Below are positions 63,392 to 64,000 of a stretch of DNA of 64,000 nt, piece after piece. The notes below the pieces were generated by a model. That model searched no databases, was not told the origin of the DNA, and saw only the letters and a program-made list of their open reading frames with translations. Made by a program: the position numbers and the translations under genes. The stretch is from contig JAKOXG010000011.1 in the NCBI GenBank assembly GCA_029781115.1, forward strand, positions 62,001 to 126,000, written 5' to 3'. Source of the DNA: Candidatus Cloacimonadota bacterium. GTDB taxonomy: Bacteria; Cloacimonadota; Cloacimonadia; Cloacimonadales; Cloacimonadaceae. The first letter of the stretch is position 1; every line of letters starts with the position of its first letter.

Positions 63392-63422
63392 ACACCTTCA
63401 TCGAAGTGGCTTTTCCTGTCAA
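63392..63422 (-). promoter_or_regulatory. Shared promoter module, copy 3
   Basis: Minus-strand TTGACA (complement 63417-63422), a 19-nt spacer with AAAAGCCAC, and AGGTGTATGAG (AGGTGT complement 63392-63397), about 62 nt before the ATG at 63330. Confidence 0.5.
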
Positions 63423-63479
63423 GCAATTTATTGCTTTATTTTCCTCCCTGTATTTTAGGCTCATGTTCATTATTTATAT

Positions 63480-63680
63480 GGTGGGTAAAATGATTGCCAA
63501 CTACCGGCATTACTAAATCAGAATAATGCAATGTTCCTTACCCACCTCTTCCTTACTGAGCCTCCCGGTGATTACCCGGAGCCTCCCGGGAAAAACCCGA
63601 GTATCTCCACGGCATCTCCGGGCGGGTAAGTAAGGGCCGAGTCGGCGATGAGCTTCTGCCCACTAAAATTGAACATGAGC
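63480..63680 (+). repeat. Dispersed palindromic repeat, family C, copy 3
   Basis: Closely matches 26160-26360 over about 200 bp in the same orientation, including TTCCTTACTGAGCCTCCC, CCGGGAAAAACCCGAGTATC and CCCACTAAAATTGAACATGA. It occupies most of the divergent gap 63423-63775. Nothing else is supported there. Confidence 0.75.
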
Positions 63681-63775
63681 CGTATTTTAGGATGAGTTTC
63701 GATCCCTGCACCCTGGGGTAATCTGCCACAATCCCGCATCCAGACACCAATTGCAGCCTTCGCAAAGGAAAACTC

Positions 63776-63804
63776 TTGACTAAAAAGCACCCGTCCACAG
63801 AGAT
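63776..63804 (+). promoter_or_regulatory. Possible mtnA promoter
   Basis: TTGACT at 63776-63781 with a 17-nt spacer to AGAGAT (63799-63804), 34 nt before the ATG. The -10 match is poor. Confidence 0.3.
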
Positions 63805-63837
63805 GGCAGAACCGATCAATAATAAAGGAACACATAA

Positions 63838-64000
63838 ATGAAGATAGACAATAAAGATTATCGGAGCCTGTGGTTTGAAGATGGCAAGCTGATGATGATA
63901 GACCAGAACAAGCTGCCCTTCGAGTTTGAGGTCAAAGCTTATACCGATCATGAGGCTGTGATGGAAGCCATCAGAGTGATGACCGTGCGCGGCGCTCCGG
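63838..64000 (+). CDS. mtnA: Methylthioribose-1-phosphate isomerase, N-terminal fragment
   Basis: 54 codons to the right edge, starting ATG 63838 behind AAAGGAAC. The peptide has YRSLWFEDGKLMMIDQNKLP and then AIRVMTVRGAP, matching the N-terminus of MtnA/aIF2B-like isomerases (the DQ-x-x-LP and VRGAP motifs). MtnA isomerises 5-methylthioribose 1-phosphate in methionine salvage; some members act on other ribose 1-phosphates. An opposite-strand frame over the same region is a shadow. Confidence 0.85.
   Translation, partial: MKIDNKDYRSLWFEDGKLMMIDQNKLPFEFEVKAYTDHEAVMEAIRVMTVRGAP

Overview
The window looks like chromosomal DNA of a free-living, Gram-negative-type anaerobe related to the Candidatus Cloacimonetes (WWE1). 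This is an inference from gene content, not from a database search. The content behind it: many secreted proteins ending in a Por/T9SS-like C-terminal domain with an NPFNP motif; tandem SUMF1-fold lipoproteins; a methylmalonyl-CoA carboxyltransferase-type operon; heptose (LPS core) genes; and an RseC-like protein. Promoters resemble sigma70 (TTGACA, 17-nt spacer, TATAAT-like), and Shine-Dalgarno sites are strong (GGAGG). No rRNA, tRNA or CRISPR array was found.

Layout. (1) 1-7233: the edge of a minus-strand SRPBCC-like gene, then six tandem plus-strand paralogs encoding lipoproteins with an FGE-sulfatase/C-type-lectin-like domain. They are served by two near-duplicate promoters and separated by a repeated 13-8-13 hairpin. 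A striking array of about six covarying hairpins at 41-bp period follows, then a small acidic protein. (2) 7212-7936: an intergenic region made of dispersed repeats. (3) 7947-24604: a minus-strand block with comEC, an Mpv17-like membrane protein, pyrF, pyrR, a biotin-dependent carboxyltransferase operon, a lipoprotein, groEL with a CIRCE operator, nitroreductase, folC, pseudopilin-like, lytic transglycosylase, ferritin-like, outer-membrane-like and mscS genes. (4) 24817-26120: a plus-strand pair, GNAT and DUF2156. (5) 26412-34810: a giant secreted adhesin-like protein broken by one frameshift, and a smaller relative. (6) 35426-49651: sixteen tightly packed minus-strand housekeeping genes, from der down to ctpA, with many 1-26 nt overlaps. 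(7) 50153-52026: an EcoRV-like restriction-modification operon between dispersed repeats. (8) 52356-63330: a PDZ protein, an M28 peptidase and three related secreted proteins with shared promoter and terminator modules. (9) 63838-64000: the start of mtnA.

How the genes work together. The carboxyltransferase operon fits propionate/succinate metabolism. The der-ctpA block couples ribosome maturation (der, rsfS, rimI, argS), phospholipid and heptose synthesis, folate (folB, folK), purine, NAD and dTMP pathways into one probable transcription unit. The secreted proteins share a C-terminal domain and probably use one export/anchoring route.

The observations most worth follow-up are the covarying hairpin array with GGA-containing linkers, the hypervariable lectin-fold lipoprotein cluster, the R-before-M EcoRV-type operon, the FolK-GlmU-like fusion, a three-way-junction RNA candidate near 16.4 kb, and three families of dispersed intergenic repeats.
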